From the NCBI GenBank assembly GCA_023417775.1, contig JAEZEJ010000145.1, positions 1-64,000 of the forward strand: a stretch of 64,000 nt of DNA, written 5' to 3'. The notes beneath the pieces were generated by a model that was not told the origin of the DNA, made no database searches, and saw only the letters and a list, made by a program, of their open reading frames with translations. Positions 40,724 through 50,454 of the stretch are shown here, one piece after another. The translations under genes were made by a program, and so were the position numbers. The stretch's first letter is position 1. Each line of letters begins with the position of its first letter. This DNA is from Actinomycetes bacterium. GTDB taxonomy: Bacteria > Actinomycetota > Actinomycetes > Propionibacteriales > Nocardioidaceae.

Positions 40724-43360
40724 ATGTTCGAGCGGAGTGGGCTGAGTCCCGACCTGGCTGCCGAGCGCCTGTGTAGTCTCCTCGCCGAGGAGGCCGAGGG
40801 TGCGACGCTGCTCATCGGGGAGCGCGGCCTCGGCAAGAGCCACGTGCTGGAGCACCTCGCGCGCGACCACGAGTCCGTGGTCGTCCGCGCGATGGTCTCC
40901 GAGCACAGCTTCGCCCTGTCCGGGATCGACGCCGTCGTCAGCGCCCTGCATCCCCAGATGGCGCACCAGCTCGGTCACCACCTGGCACTGCGCGACACCG
41001 GCGACGATGGCCGCTACACGGCCGCACATGACGTGATCGATCTCATCGGCGGCCTGCGCCTGAGGCCGACCCTCGTGCTGGTCGACGACCTGGACCTCAT
41101 GGACGATCAGAGTCTCGCGATCCTGTCGATCCTGCTGGCCCATCTGACCGGGACCGCGCTGCGCGTGATCGCGTCGGTCACCCGGGTCCCCCCGGGCATG
41201 GAGGCGCTCCCCTCGATCCGGCTCGGCCCGCTCAGCGTCGAGGCCGCCGAACGGCTGCTGCACCTGTCCGGTCCGGTGGACCAGACGACCGGACGCCTGC
41301 TGCTGGACTACTCGGGTGGACATCCGGCCGTGCTGTCCCATCACCTCGGCGTCCTCGATGCCCACCAGCGGCAAGGACGCACTCCGCTGACCCTCCCGCT
41401 GCGCTGGCCCGCAGAACTCGGTGCCGTCGTCACGAGCAGCCTGGAGCGCTTCTCCGCGCCTGAGCGAGACGTGTTACTGACGGTGGCGCTGGCGGCGACC
41501 TGCCCGCTGGACGCAGTGCTGGATCTCGCCGGCGACGATGAACTCGTCGCCGAGCTGATTGACGAGCGAGCACTCAGCCGGCGCGGCGACGATGTGAGCG
41601 TGGAGGATCAGAACCTCCGGGCAGCGCTGCTGCGCCATTCGCCCCGAGCCGACCGGCTCGCCCGCCATAGCGAACTCGCCGGGCGGCTCCAGACCTCGTC
41701 CCCTGCTCTGGCGAGTTGGCACCGCAGCTTCCTCAGCTCGTCCCCCTCGTTGGCGACCGAGCTGTTCGAGGCTGCGGCCGATGCTGCAGAGCGCGGCGAT
41801 ATGAGGTTCGCCGTCGAACTCGCGGAGGCCGCCCACCATCGGCTGTCCCCGCAGGCGAACGACTCCGCCGACGCGCAGGCCCGACTCGTCTGGGCCTTGC
41901 AGTGCGCCGGCGAAAGCGCACTCGCCACCCGGTACACGCGCTGGGCCAGGTCGCAACGATTGAACGCCGAGGCCGGCCTCGCCCTGGCCGCCTCGGAGCT
42001 GACCACCTCGTTGGTCTCCGGTAGACGGCTGTACGACGAGGACATCGAGGCCTTGACGGTCCTGCATGGTGACGACTATCCCGAGGAGACCGCGCGGCTG
42101 AGCCTCATCCTCGCGGCCGGCCACCTGGCGCGCTTCGAACCCACTCCAGCCCGTGCCGCTCTGGCCACCAGCACCCGGCTCAGCTCCCACCCGCGCCTCG
42201 GGAAGATCGCCGAGGCGCTGGCCGACGTGGCCGACACTCTCGACGGACGCGCCGCAGGCGCCGCCGCCGTCCCGGACTCCGGCGAGCCGCCCGAGGCGCT
42301 CGTCATCCTCGCCCATGCCATGAGCCTGCGCGAGGAGTACGCGCTCGCGAGACGGCTGCTGACGAGGGTGCTCCACCATCCCAGCCTGAGTGAACGGTCG
42401 CTGGTCACCGTGACCCGTCTCATCGGCCTGCGTAATGAGCTCTCCGCCGGTGACTTCAGCGCCGCCCGGCGGGCCATCGAGCTGTGGTCGGTGGATCCTC
42501 CCTGGATCTGGCACGATTCCTCGACCGCGGCCCACGTCACCGCCTGGCACCATTACATCTCGGGCGATATCGCCGCGGCCCACGAGGCGATCGCCCGATG
42601 CCTGGAGCTGGCGGCAGTGGAGAGCCACACGGCCAACCGCGCCTATGCCCTGGCGCTGCGCGGGGCCATCCATCTGATGACCGGAGACCCGGAGTCGGCG
42701 CTCGCCGATCTGCGCGCGGTGACCGTGCTGAGCCACGATGTCCCCGCACCGAGCCTGCTGCGCCATTGGGCCGACTATGTGGAGTCCTGTGTGCTCACCG
42801 GACGCGCAAGCGAGGCCCGCCGGGCCGTGGTCTCGCTCGAACGACTACTCGCCCGCTTCCCGAGCCGCTGGGGCGACCACGTATTGGCCCGGGTCAAGGG
42901 ATTGGTCTCCACAGAGGCCTCCGTGACCCTCCTGGCCGAGCACGTGACCTCCCTCGACGAGCCCGCATTGCACTCCTATGAGGGAGCCCGCAGTCTGGTG
43001 TGCCTCGCCGACCGTCAAGCCGAGGTGGGCCGTGTCGCCGAGGCGCAGCGTACCGCGGCGAATGCCGCGACGATCTTCGACGCCATTGGCGCCACCGGGT
43101 GGGCGGCGCATCTGCGCCTGCGCCCGTACCGCGAGCCGGCGCCGGAGGCCCCGGTGTCGCCGATCTCCGCACTGACCTCGGCCGAACAGGAGATCGTGCG
43201 GCTCGTGTGCGAGGGCCTGCGCAATCGCGACATCGCTCAACGTCTCTACGTCTCGGTGCGCACCGTCGAGCTCCGGCTCACCCACGTATACCGGGCCCTC
43301 GACGTCCGATCACGCACCGAGCTGACCGCCCTGTTCGCCGAGCATCACGACGCCGCCTGA
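40724..43360 (+). CDS. Large ATP-binding LuxR-family regulator (LAL type)
   Basis: The 878-residue protein has an N-terminal AAA-like ATPase (Walker A IGERGLGKSH at about residues 30-39, Walker B TLVLVDDLDLMDD), a long TPR-like helical middle and a C-terminal LuxR/GerE helix-turn-helix (LTSAEQEIVRLVCEGLRNRDIAQRLYVSVRTVELRLTHVYRALDVRSRTEL). LAL proteins activate pathway genes in response to ligand and ATP. It faces the glycosyltransferase gene, overlapping its 3' end by 16 bases. It may therefore control the exopolysaccharide locus, but no direct evidence shows this. The start at ATG 40724 is weakly supported. Confidence 0.85.
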   Translation: MFERSGLSPDLAAERLCSLLAEEAEGATLLIGERGLGKSHVLEHLARDHESVVVRAMVSEHSFALSGIDAVVSALHPQMAHQLGHHLALRDTGDDGRYTAAHDVIDLIGGLRLRPTLVLVDDLDLMDDQSLAILSILLAHLTGTALRVIASVTRVPPGMEALPSIRLGPLSVEAAERLLHLSGPVDQTTGRLLLDYSGGHPAVLSHHLGVLDAHQRQGRTPLTLPLRWPAELGAVVTSSLERFSAPERDVLLTVALAATCPLDAVLDLAGDDELVAELIDERALSRRGDDVSVEDQNLRAALLRHSPRADRLARHSELAGRLQTSSPALASWHRSFLSSSPSLATELFEAAADAAERGDMRFAVELAEAAHHRLSPQANDSADAQARLVWALQCAGESALATRYTRWARSQRLNAEAGLALAASELTTSLVSGRRLYDEDIEALTVLHGDDYPEETARLSLILAAGHLARFEPTPARAALATSTRLSSHPRLGKIAEALADVADTLDGRAAGAAAVPDSGEPPEALVILAHAMSLREEYALARRLLTRVLHHPSLSERSLVTVTRLIGLRNELSAGDFSAARRAIELWSVDPPWIWHDSSTAAHVTAWHHYISGDIAAAHEAIARCLELAAVESHTANRAYALALRGAIHLMTGDPESALADLRAVTVLSHDVPAPSLLRHWADYVESCVLTGRASEARRAVVSLERLLARFPSRWGDHVLARVKGLVSTEASVTLLAEHVTSLDEPALHSYEGARSLVCLADRQAEVGRVAEAQRTAANAATIFDAIGATGWAAHLRLRPYREPAPEAPVSPISALTSAEQEIVRLVCEGLRNRDIAQRLYVSVRTVELRLTHVYRALDVRSRTELTALFAEHHDAA

Positions 43361-44601
43361 CCCTCGATCCTGCGCTCCGGACTCCTCCACACGCCGCTCG
43401 AGGGACGGGTGAGGGCATGTCCAAGGGCCCGTAGGCACAGCACCGCGTCCACCAGCCTCAGCACCGTGTACGCCGGGGCGAAGAGCAGGATCGCGGCGCG
43501 GCGCGTGACGACCGCGACGTAGACGGTCGTCACCGCGTCCACCACGATGATCCCGGCGACCGCGGCCATGAGGAGGTCCCCGGATGGCACGGCCAGCGAT
43601 GACCAGGTCTCCACCCGCAGCAACCGGCCCAGGAGCAGCCCGGCCACCGCGGCCGCCACGACGAGGACGAGGACGCTGCTGAGCACCACCTCGAAGGCGA
43701 AGGTCAGCACCGAGGCCCAGAACACCCGCATCCGCGGCCGATGACGCCGCAGCGTCTGCCAGAAACCGAGATTCCAGCGTCCCACCTGCCGCGCGTAGTC
43801 CGCGAAGGTCGCCGGATCCTGAGTGTACGCCCTCGCCGACCACGGCTGGAAGGCGATGCGGCCGAGCGACCTGGCATGGATCTCGAAGGTCATGTTGTAG
43901 TCCTCGATGGCCAGACCCGGAGCGGCGATGTCCACCGAGTCGAGCACATCGGCGCGATACATGCTCGCGAACCCCGGCGCGATCGCGACGGCATCGAGGC
44001 CCCGTGCGGCCTGACCGTACTTGAGCAGCGTCTGGAACAGCACGTACAGACGTTCGCGATGCGCGACCAGCACCCGGGTCACCCAGCCCGCACGCGTCGG
44101 CCAGCGGGTCGAGGCGCGGCCGGCGACCGCCGCCACCGCTGGATCGTCGAACAGCGGCAGCCCGCTGTAGAGATAGTCCGCGCTGGGGACGGTGTCGGCG
44201 TCGAGGATCAGGATCACCGCGAAACGACGGGTCAGCGCGAAATGCCGCAGCGCGGCCACCAGCGCGCCGGCCTTGCCGTGGCTGGTCGCGAGCTCCACCA
44301 CGTTCGCTCCGCGGGAGCGGACGATCTCACCGGTGCGGTCGGTCGAGGCGTCGGAGGCCACGAAGACGTGGCTCGCGGGCACCAGCTGGGTGGCCGCCGC
44401 GATCGTGTCGGCGATGACGGCCTCCTCATTGTGCGCGGCGATGAGGATGCCGACCTGGCCCGGACGGATGCGGGCCTGTCGGATCGGCAGCGGGTGGGTC
44501 CTGGCGAGCAGCCAGCGCACGGCGCCCACCCCGGTCCACAGCGTGGTGCTGAGTCCGGCGAAGAGGACGACCGTCGCGACGAAGACGACGACATCGTTCA
44601 T
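43345..44601 (-). CDS. Membrane-bound family 2 glycosyltransferase (polysaccharide synthase-like)
   Basis: The 418-residue protein starts at ATG 44599-44601 after GGGAGGTGGG. One N-terminal helix, a GT2 catalytic domain and three or four C-terminal helices give the cellulose/hyaluronan/chitin synthase layout. Catalytic motifs are visible: ILIAAHNEEAV, LDADTVPSADYL (DxD), IEDYNMTFE and QVGRW (QxxRW). Processive synthases of this type polymerise and export a polysaccharide. The divergent operon supplies nucleotide-sugar enzymes, so it probably makes a uronic acid or hexosamine polymer. Confidence 0.85.
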   Translation of the reverse strand: MNDVVVFVATVVLFAGLSTTLWTGVGAVRWLLARTHPLPIRQARIRPGQVGILIAAHNEEAVIADTIAAATQLVPASHVFVASDASTDRTGEIVRSRGANVVELATSHGKAGALVAALRHFALTRRFAVILILDADTVPSADYLYSGLPLFDDPAVAAVAGRASTRWPTRAGWVTRVLVAHRERLYVLFQTLLKYGQAARGLDAVAIAPGFASMYRADVLDSVDIAAPGLAIEDYNMTFEIHARSLGRIAFQPWSARAYTQDPATFADYARQVGRWNLGFWQTLRRHRPRMRVFWASVLTFAFEVVLSSVLVLVVAAAVAGLLLGRLLRVETWSSLAVPSGDLLMAAVAGIIVVDAVTTVYVAVVTRRAAILLFAPAYTVLRLVDAVLCLRALGHALTRPSSGVWRSPERRIEGQAAS

Positions 44602-44671
44602 CGCCCACCTCCCGTCCGGTCTGGGGCGCGCCCCCATGCTAGGGCCACTGCGACCCCCGCGAAAACGCAAC

Positions 44672-44705
44672 GGACCGCAAGGTCTCCGACGGTTCCTTGC
44701 GGTCC
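44672..44705. promoter_or_regulatory. Perfect 11-base inverted repeat in the divergent polysaccharide promoter
   Basis: GGACCGCAAGG (44672-44682) and its complement (44695-44705) flank a 12-base spacer. More copies of the core TTGCGG follow at 44708-44713 and 44719-44724, and a related CGCAAC precedes at 44666-44671. This gap of 257 bases separates the GT2 synthase from the nucleotide-sugar operon, so a regulator binding here could switch both directions. The LAL protein or a two-component regulator are candidates. Confidence 0.55.
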
Positions 44706-44858
44706 TTTGCGGGGTCGTTGCGGGACCCCACAGCGTTCCGGGGATGCCGTTGACCGGGCCCCGGGCCCTCCCCGAGGTTGAGCCTCAGGCGGTGCTCGGC
44801 GACCCCATCCGCTCGACCGGGCGCCGCCGCCCGATCACTTTGCGTAGGAGAGACGACG

Positions 44859-46199
44859 ATGAGCACATTGGACCTTCCCGAGCAGGGAGCCCTCACCCGC
44901 CGCCGCATCGGCCGCATCGAGGGGACGACTCGACCAGGAACCGTTTTCGACGCCGATGTCGCGATCGTGGGCCTCGGCTATGTGGGCCTCCCGACGGCGC
45001 TGGCCTATCACCACGCCGGGAGCCGGGTGGTGGCCCTCGACATCGCGAGCACTCGGCTGTCGGCGATCCGCGCCGGCGAGGTCGACCTCGTGCCCGATGA
45101 CCACTCGCGGCTCCGCACCGCCCTCGCCGATCCTGACTTCGCCCTCGTCGACGATGTCTCCGCGCTGGCTCGCGCCCGGGCCGTCATCGTCTGCGTCCCG
45201 ACCCCGGTCGATCGCTACCTCGTGCCGGACCTGAGCCTGTTGCGCGCCGCCTGCGCCTCCGTCGTCGCCCACGCGGTGCCCGGGCAGCTGCTGATGCTGA
45301 CCTCGACGACCTATGTCGGCTGCACCGAGGACCTGCTGGTGCGCCCGCTGCTGCGCCGCGGCTTGGTCGCCGGCGACGACGTGCACGTCGCCTTCAGCGC
45401 CGAGCGCATCGACCCCGGCTCGGCGGGCGTCAAGACCGAGGCCGTGCCGCGCGTCGTCGCGGGTGCGACACCGGCCTGCACCCAGGCCGCCGCGGAGGTG
45501 CTGGCGTCCTACGCCGAGCGTGTGCACCGGGTGTCCTCCCTCGCCGTCGCCGAGATGACCAAACTGCTGGAGAACACCTTTCGTGCGGTCAACATCGCCC
45601 TGATCAACGAATTCGCCGATATCTGCCGCACGCTGGGCATGGAGGTCGGCGATGTGATCGACGCGGCGGCGACCAAGCCCTATGGCTATATGGCCTTCCG
45701 CCCGGGACCGGGTGTCGGCGGGCACTGCATCCCCTGCGACCCGCACTATCTGCTGTGGCAGCTGCGACGCGACCGCGTCGACGCCCCGATGATCAGCACC
45801 GCCATGCAGCAGATCGCCGCCCGGCCAGGACGCGTGGTCGACCGCATCCGCGACGTGCTGTCGACCCAGGGCAAGGGCCTCCCCGGTACCCGCGTCCTCG
45901 TCTCGGGGATCACCTACAAGCCCGATGTCGCCGACCTGCGCGAGTCCCCCGCGCTGGAGATCCTGCAGCGGCTGCTCGAAGCCGGCGCCGTGGTCGGCTA
46001 CACCGATCCGTACGTCCCGGTGGCCACCCTCCCCGACGGCATCGAGCTGATCGGCCTGGACGAGCCCGATGCCTTCGAGCCGGAGGTCGTGCTCCTGCAC
46101 ACCGCGCACACCGGGGCCGACACCTCGTGGATCGGCGAGGCCCTCGTCGTGGATGCCACCTACGGCACCCGCGGCTTCGCGCACCGGGTGGCGCTGTGA
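44859..46199 (+). CDS. Nucleotide-sugar dehydrogenase (UDP-glucose/UDP-GlcNAc 6-dehydrogenase type)
   Basis: The protein has 446 residues. The N-terminal Rossmann motif is VAIVGLGYVGLPTALA. The catalytic Cys lies in GPGVGGHCIPCDPHYL, and the Lys in TKLLENTFRAVNIALINEF. The short loop FSAERIDPGSAG is closer to the WbpA/UDP-N-acetylhexosamine dehydrogenase group than to Ugd. It converts a UDP-sugar to the uronic acid. It is the first gene of the nucleotide-sugar operon and overlaps the epimerase GTG start. Confidence 0.88.
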   Translation: MSTLDLPEQGALTRRRIGRIEGTTRPGTVFDADVAIVGLGYVGLPTALAYHHAGSRVVALDIASTRLSAIRAGEVDLVPDDHSRLRTALADPDFALVDDVSALARARAVIVCVPTPVDRYLVPDLSLLRAACASVVAHAVPGQLLMLTSTTYVGCTEDLLVRPLLRRGLVAGDDVHVAFSAERIDPGSAGVKTEAVPRVVAGATPACTQAAAEVLASYAERVHRVSSLAVAEMTKLLENTFRAVNIALINEFADICRTLGMEVGDVIDAAATKPYGYMAFRPGPGVGGHCIPCDPHYLLWQLRRDRVDAPMISTAMQQIAARPGRVVDRIRDVLSTQGKGLPGTRVLVSGITYKPDVADLRESPALEILQRLLEAGAVVGYTDPYVPVATLPDGIELIGLDEPDAFEPEVVLLHTAHTGADTSWIGEALVVDATYGTRGFAHRVAL

Positions 46200-47194
46200 G
46201 CACCGCGGGCCGCCGCTCGGTCATCACCGGCGGCGCGGGCTTCATCGGCAGCCATCTGACGGAGCATCTGCTCGACCGGGGCGACCACGTCATCGTGGTC
46301 GACGACTTCTCCACGGGACGACGCGAGAACCTCGCGGCCCTCGCGGAGCATCCCCGCCTGGAGGTCGTCGAGGGCTCGATCCTCGACCGCGACCTCCTCC
46401 GCGGGGCCATGGCCGGCGCCGACCGGGTCTTCCACCTGGCCGCCGCCGTAGGCGTGCACCTCATCATCGACGAACCTCTACGCAGCCTGCGCACGAACAT
46501 CCACGGAACCGAGAACGTGGTCGATCTGGCGCATGAACTGGGGCTCACGATGCTGCTCGCTTCCACGAGCGAGGTGTACGGAAAGAACACCGCCGACCGG
46601 CTCGACGAGGGAGCCGACCGCATCCTGGGATCACCACTTCTCTCCCGGTGGACCTATGCTGCGGCGAAGGGCATCGACGAGGCCTACGCTCACGCCTACT
46701 GGTCGTCGCTCGGCCTGCCGGTCACCATCGTGCGGTTGTTCAACACCGTCGGGCCGCGGCAGACCGGCCGTTATGGCATGGTCCTGCCGCGGCTCGTCGG
46801 CCAGGCGCTGCGCGGCGAGCCGATGACGGTCTACGGGGACGGGCGTCAGACGCGCTGCTTCTCCTTCGTCGGGGACATCGTCCCGGCCCTCGTCGCGCTC
46901 GTCGAGAACCCCGCGACCCACGGGCTCGCCGTCAATCTCGGTGGCGCGGAGGAGATCTCCATCCTCGAGCTCGCCGAGCGCATCGCGAGGGTCACCGGAT
47001 CGACGAGCCCGGTGCGGCTCGTGCCCTATGCCGATGCCTACGCGCCCGGCTATGAGGACATGCGCCGGCGGGTGCCGGACAACTCGCTGGCCGGCTCGCT
47101 CGTCGGCTTCATCCCCCGGACGGGGGTCGACGAGATCATCCGCCAGGTGGCCGAGCAGTCGGTCCGCGCCGACGCGCCGATCGCGAGTCGATGA
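46196..47194 (+). CDS. NAD-dependent nucleotide-sugar epimerase/dehydratase (extended SDR)
   Basis: The 332-residue protein starts at GTG 46196. It has the Rossmann motif VITGGAGFIGSHLTEHL, the catalytic Ser-Tyr-Lys set (LLASTSEVYG, then WTYAAAKGIDE) and the extended-SDR C-terminal sugar domain. It probably epimerises or decarboxylates the UDP-uronate produced by the previous enzyme. UDP-glucuronate decarboxylase (UXS) relatives share much of this pattern, so a UDP-xylose product is an alternative. It overlaps GlmS. Confidence 0.85.
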   Translation: MSTAGRRSVITGGAGFIGSHLTEHLLDRGDHVIVVDDFSTGRRENLAALAEHPRLEVVEGSILDRDLLRGAMAGADRVFHLAAAVGVHLIIDEPLRSLRTNIHGTENVVDLAHELGLTMLLASTSEVYGKNTADRLDEGADRILGSPLLSRWTYAAAKGIDEAYAHAYWSSLGLPVTIVRLFNTVGPRQTGRYGMVLPRLVGQALRGEPMTVYGDGRQTRCFSFVGDIVPALVALVENPATHGLAVNLGGAEEISILELAERIARVTGSTSPVRLVPYADAYAPGYEDMRRRVPDNSLAGSLVGFIPRTGVDEIIRQVAEQSVRADAPIASR

Positions 47195-49002
47195 TGTGCG
47201 GGATCGTGGCGTGCTCCACGACCGGCCGAGCCGCACCCCGTCTGATCGAGGCGCTCACACGGCTGGAGTACCGGGGCTATGACTCGGCCGGGATCGCGGT
47301 GCCGGTCGCCGCGGGCATCGCCGAGACACTGCGATCGGTCGAGCGGGTGGAGGATCTCGGCCGCCGAGCCGCCGGCTGGCTTCCGGCCGGGACCGCCACG
47401 ATGGGGCTGGGTCATACCCGCTGGGCGACCCACGGCGAGGTCTGCGTGACCAATGCGCATCCCCATCGCGACTGCTCGGGGCGCATCGCGGTCGTGCACA
47501 ACGGCGTGCTGGAGGAGGTGACGGAGCTGCGCCGCGCCCTCGCGGATGCCGGTCACGAGATCGCCTCGCACACCGACTCCGAGCTGGTGGCGCACCTCGT
47601 CGAGGAGGCGCTGGGCGAGGAGGCCGACCTGCGCGCGGCCGTCGAACGGGTGGTCGGCGGATTGCGGGGGTCCTGGGCTCTCGTGGTCCTCGACGCCCGG
47701 GCGCGAGATCTGGTGGCGACCTGCCACGGCTCGCCGCTGGTCGTCGCCGAGGCCGCCGACGGGATCTTCGCCGCCAGCGATATCGGCGCGATCGCCCCTT
47801 GGGTGGAGCGGTATCACGTGGTCGAGGACGGCGACGTGGTGCAGCTGCGGGCCGGGCTGCCCTGGCATCGCGGCGGACTCTCCGTCGCTCCACCGCCCTC
47901 GGTCGCCTGCTCGGTCGGCGTCGCCGACCTGTCGCTGGGCCTCTATCCGGACTTCATGGCCAAGGAGATCGAACAGCAACCCGATGTGGCCGAGCAGCTG
48001 ATCACCACCTGGTCGGGGTCGATCCTGCACGGGCTGTGGCCGTCGTTCTCGCTTCCGGTCCCCCGGCACGTGACGGTCGTCGGCTGCGGCACCTCGCTGA
48101 ACGCCGGCCGGGTCGTGGCCGACCTCCTCGCCCGGCTCGGCTCGATCCCCTTCACCGCGGTCGAGGCGAGTGAGCTCACCTCGACCGTGACGGTCCCCGG
48201 CAGCCTGGCCCTCGTGCTCAGCCAGTCCGGTGAGACGGCCGATGTGCTCACGGCCCTCGATGTCCTGCACGAACGCGGACATGCGGTGGTCGCCCTCACC
48301 AACAACCCGCACTCGGCACTGGCCCGGCGTGCGGAGGCGGTCATGATCTGCCACGCCGGGCCCGAGATCGGTGTGGCGGCGACCAAGACCTTCGTCGCCC
48401 AGGTGCTCGGCGGCACCTGCGTCGTGTTGTCGCTCCTCGCCGGCAGCGGTGTCGTCGAGCAGCAACGGGCCCAACGGCTGATCCGCGATCTCGACCGGAT
48501 CCCCGATGCCCTCGCGCAGGCGATCGGCGTGTCCCGCCGCACCGTGCCGCAGCTGCTCGATCCGCTCACCGGCGCCTCCGGGTACGTGTTCCTCGGCCGC
48601 GGAGCGGGACGGATCTACGCCGACGAGGGCGCGCTGAAGCTCAAGGAGCTCACGTACCGCTGGGCCGAGAGCCACGCGGCCGGCGAGCTCAAGCACGGCC
48701 CCCTGGCCCTCGTCGAGCGCGGCACCCCGGTCATCGTCGTCGACGACGGGAGCGCCCGGATGCGCGCCACGATCGCCGAGGTGACCGCCCGCGGGGCCTC
48801 GGTCACCTCGATCGGCGGCCACGGCACCACCGTGCCCGCGATGGTCGCCCCGCTGGCCGGCGCCGTGGACACCAGCGTCGACTGGCTGGGCCCCTTCGCC
48901 TCGGTCGTCGCCCTGCAGATCATCGCGCGCGAGCTCGCCGTCGCCTTGGGCCGCGATGTCGACAAGCCGCGCAATCTCGCCAAGTCGGTCACGGTCGAAT
49001 AG
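47194..49002 (+). CDS. glmS: Glutamine-fructose-6-phosphate aminotransferase (GlmS)
   Basis: The protein has 602 residues. Two adjacent ATGs exist, 47191 and 47194. The second is chosen because removal of one Met must leave the nucleophilic Cys at the N-terminus (MCGIV). The glutaminase domain shows RLEYRGYDSAG, GHTRWATHGEV and NGVLEE; two SIS domains follow (VGCGTSLNAG, SQSGETADVL); the C-terminus ends DKPRNLAKSVTVE. It makes glucosamine-6-phosphate, the precursor of UDP-GlcNAc. Encoded within an exopolysaccharide operon, it is likely a dedicated copy besides the housekeeping one. Confidence 0.9.
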   Translation: MCGIVACSTTGRAAPRLIEALTRLEYRGYDSAGIAVPVAAGIAETLRSVERVEDLGRRAAGWLPAGTATMGLGHTRWATHGEVCVTNAHPHRDCSGRIAVVHNGVLEEVTELRRALADAGHEIASHTDSELVAHLVEEALGEEADLRAAVERVVGGLRGSWALVVLDARARDLVATCHGSPLVVAEAADGIFAASDIGAIAPWVERYHVVEDGDVVQLRAGLPWHRGGLSVAPPPSVACSVGVADLSLGLYPDFMAKEIEQQPDVAEQLITTWSGSILHGLWPSFSLPVPRHVTVVGCGTSLNAGRVVADLLARLGSIPFTAVEASELTSTVTVPGSLALVLSQSGETADVLTALDVLHERGHAVVALTNNPHSALARRAEAVMICHAGPEIGVAATKTFVAQVLGGTCVVLSLLAGSGVVEQQRAQRLIRDLDRIPDALAQAIGVSRRTVPQLLDPLTGASGYVFLGRGAGRIYADEGALKLKELTYRWAESHAAGELKHGPLALVERGTPVIVVDDGSARMRATIAEVTARGASVTSIGGHGTTVPAMVAPLAGAVDTSVDWLGPFASVVALQIIARELAVALGRDVDKPRNLAKSVTVE

Positions 49003-49011
49003 GAGACCACC

Positions 49012-50454
49012 ATGCCCAGCTCTCACGCCTCCCTCGCGCGGCCTCGCCGGACCCCCGCGCGTCTTCTCACCCTCGTGCTCGCGGCCTTCACGGCGATCGT
49101 CACCGCCTGGCTCGCCACCCCGACGCTGGAGCCGGCCGATGCGGCGCCGCGCACGATCATCAGCCTCACCTTCGATGACGGCAATGCCAACCAGCAGGCC
49201 GCGGTCGACCTGCTCGACAAGTACGGCATGAAGGGCACCTTCTACGTGGCCTCGGGCTACCTCGGCGCCCCCGAGTACTTCACGATGGACCAGGTCAAGG
49301 CGATCGCCGCCAAGGGTCACGAGATCGGCGGCCACACGGTCTCGCATCCCGATCTCACCGTCCTCTCGGCGGCTGAGGCGACCCGGCAGGTCTGCTATGA
49401 CCGGGTGCGGCTGAGCGAGGCCGGCCTGACGATCCGCAGCTTCGCCTACCCCTTCGCCGCCGTGAACGACACCGCCAAGCAGGCGGTGATCGACTGCGGC
49501 TACAACAGCGCTCGCGGACTCGGCGACCTGGACATGACCCGCGGCAAGAACAAGATCAATGCCGAGTCCGTGCCCCCGCCGGATCCCTTCGAGCTGCGTG
49601 CACCACCGCAGGTCGAGACCTCGTGGAAGCTCGCCGATCTGAAGGGCATGGTCACGCGGGCCGAGCGCACGGGCGGCTGGGTGCCGATCACCTTCCACAA
49701 TGTCTGCACCTCCGGCTGTGAGATCTCGGTGACCCCGAAGGTCTTCGAACAGTTCCTCAAGTGGCTGAAGCCCCGGGAGGCCCAGGGCACCGTGGTGCAG
49801 ACCGTGGGCGACACGGTCGGCGGGGATGCGAAGCCCATCGTCCCGGGCCCGCCGATCGATCCGGTCCCGAGCGGCGGCAACGGCGTCGTCAACGGCGGGG
49901 CCGAGGAGGTCAATGCCGACGGCACTCCCCGATGCTGGATGCGCGGCGGGTACGGGGCCAACACCGCCGAGCACAGCACGGTCGCGGCCGCGCACACCGG
50001 CAGCAGGGCCACGCGGGTGACCGTGTCCGGCTACACCGACGGCGACGCGAAGTGGCTGCCTGCCTTCGACCTCGGCGAGTGCTCTCCCGGCGTCACGCCA
50101 GGGCACACCTACTCGCTGCGCAGCTGGTACACGTCCGATGCCGTGACCCAGTTCGCCGTCTACCTGCGCGATCCCGAGGGACGCTGGCACTACTGGACCT
50201 CCAGCCCGTGGTTCGCGGCCTCGTCCGCCTACACGCAGGCGGTCTGGACCACCCCCGAGATCCCGGCGGGCATGAGTGGCATCAGCTTCGGCCTCAACAT
50301 GTTCTCGAACGGCACGATCACCACCGATGACCTCGAGATCTACGACACGGAGGACGCGCCGCCTCCCGGCGAGGCCGCCACCGACGCTCCCGCCCTCGCG
50401 GAGGCCCCGGCGGTCAGTGCGCAGGTCGAACCGCAAGGCGACCCCGAGGGGTGA
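49012..50454 (+). CDS. Secreted polysaccharide deacetylase (CE4) with C-terminal carbohydrate-binding-like domain
   Basis: The 480-residue protein has a signal peptide (LLTLVLAAFTAIVTAWL…PADAA) followed by a NodB/CE4 domain at residues 45-260. Metal-ligand motifs are SLTFDDG and GGHTVSHPDLT. From residue 295 to 450 there is a beta-rich segment (VVNGGAEEVNADGTPRCW…SYRLRSW-like…) typical of carbohydrate-binding jelly rolls. It would remove acetyl groups from a secreted N-acetylhexosamine polymer, as PgaB/IcaB do. It lies nine bases after GlmS and is coupled to the next secreted protein. Confidence 0.87.
   Translation: MPSSHASLARPRRTPARLLTLVLAAFTAIVTAWLATPTLEPADAAPRTIISLTFDDGNANQQAAVDLLDKYGMKGTFYVASGYLGAPEYFTMDQVKAIAAKGHEIGGHTVSHPDLTVLSAAEATRQVCYDRVRLSEAGLTIRSFAYPFAAVNDTAKQAVIDCGYNSARGLGDLDMTRGKNKINAESVPPPDPFELRAPPQVETSWKLADLKGMVTRAERTGGWVPITFHNVCTSGCEISVTPKVFEQFLKWLKPREAQGTVVQTVGDTVGGDAKPIVPGPPIDPVPSGGNGVVNGGAEEVNADGTPRCWMRGGYGANTAEHSTVAAAHTGSRATRVTVSGYTDGDAKWLPAFDLGECSPGVTPGHTYSLRSWYTSDAVTQFAVYLRDPEGRWHYWTSSPWFAASSAYTQAVWTTPEIPAGMSGISFGLNMFSNGTITTDDLEIYDTEDAPPPGEAATDAPALAEAPAVSAQVEPQGDPEG

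Noticed and set aside
47191..47193. First of two adjacent ATGs as GlmS start
   Set aside because: It would leave Met before the catalytic Cys after normal processing, inactivating the glutaminase site.
47100..47194. glmS ribozyme or leader before GlmS
   Set aside because: The glmS start overlaps the stop of the epimerase, leaving no room for a leader.
47050..50436. A very long (over 1100 codons) open frame on the minus strand opposite the epimerase, GlmS and deacetylase genes
   Set aside because: It is His/Arg/Gly/Asp-rich without any fold pattern and opposes three clearly conserved genes. High GC leaves few stop codons in this frame, so it is a shadow.
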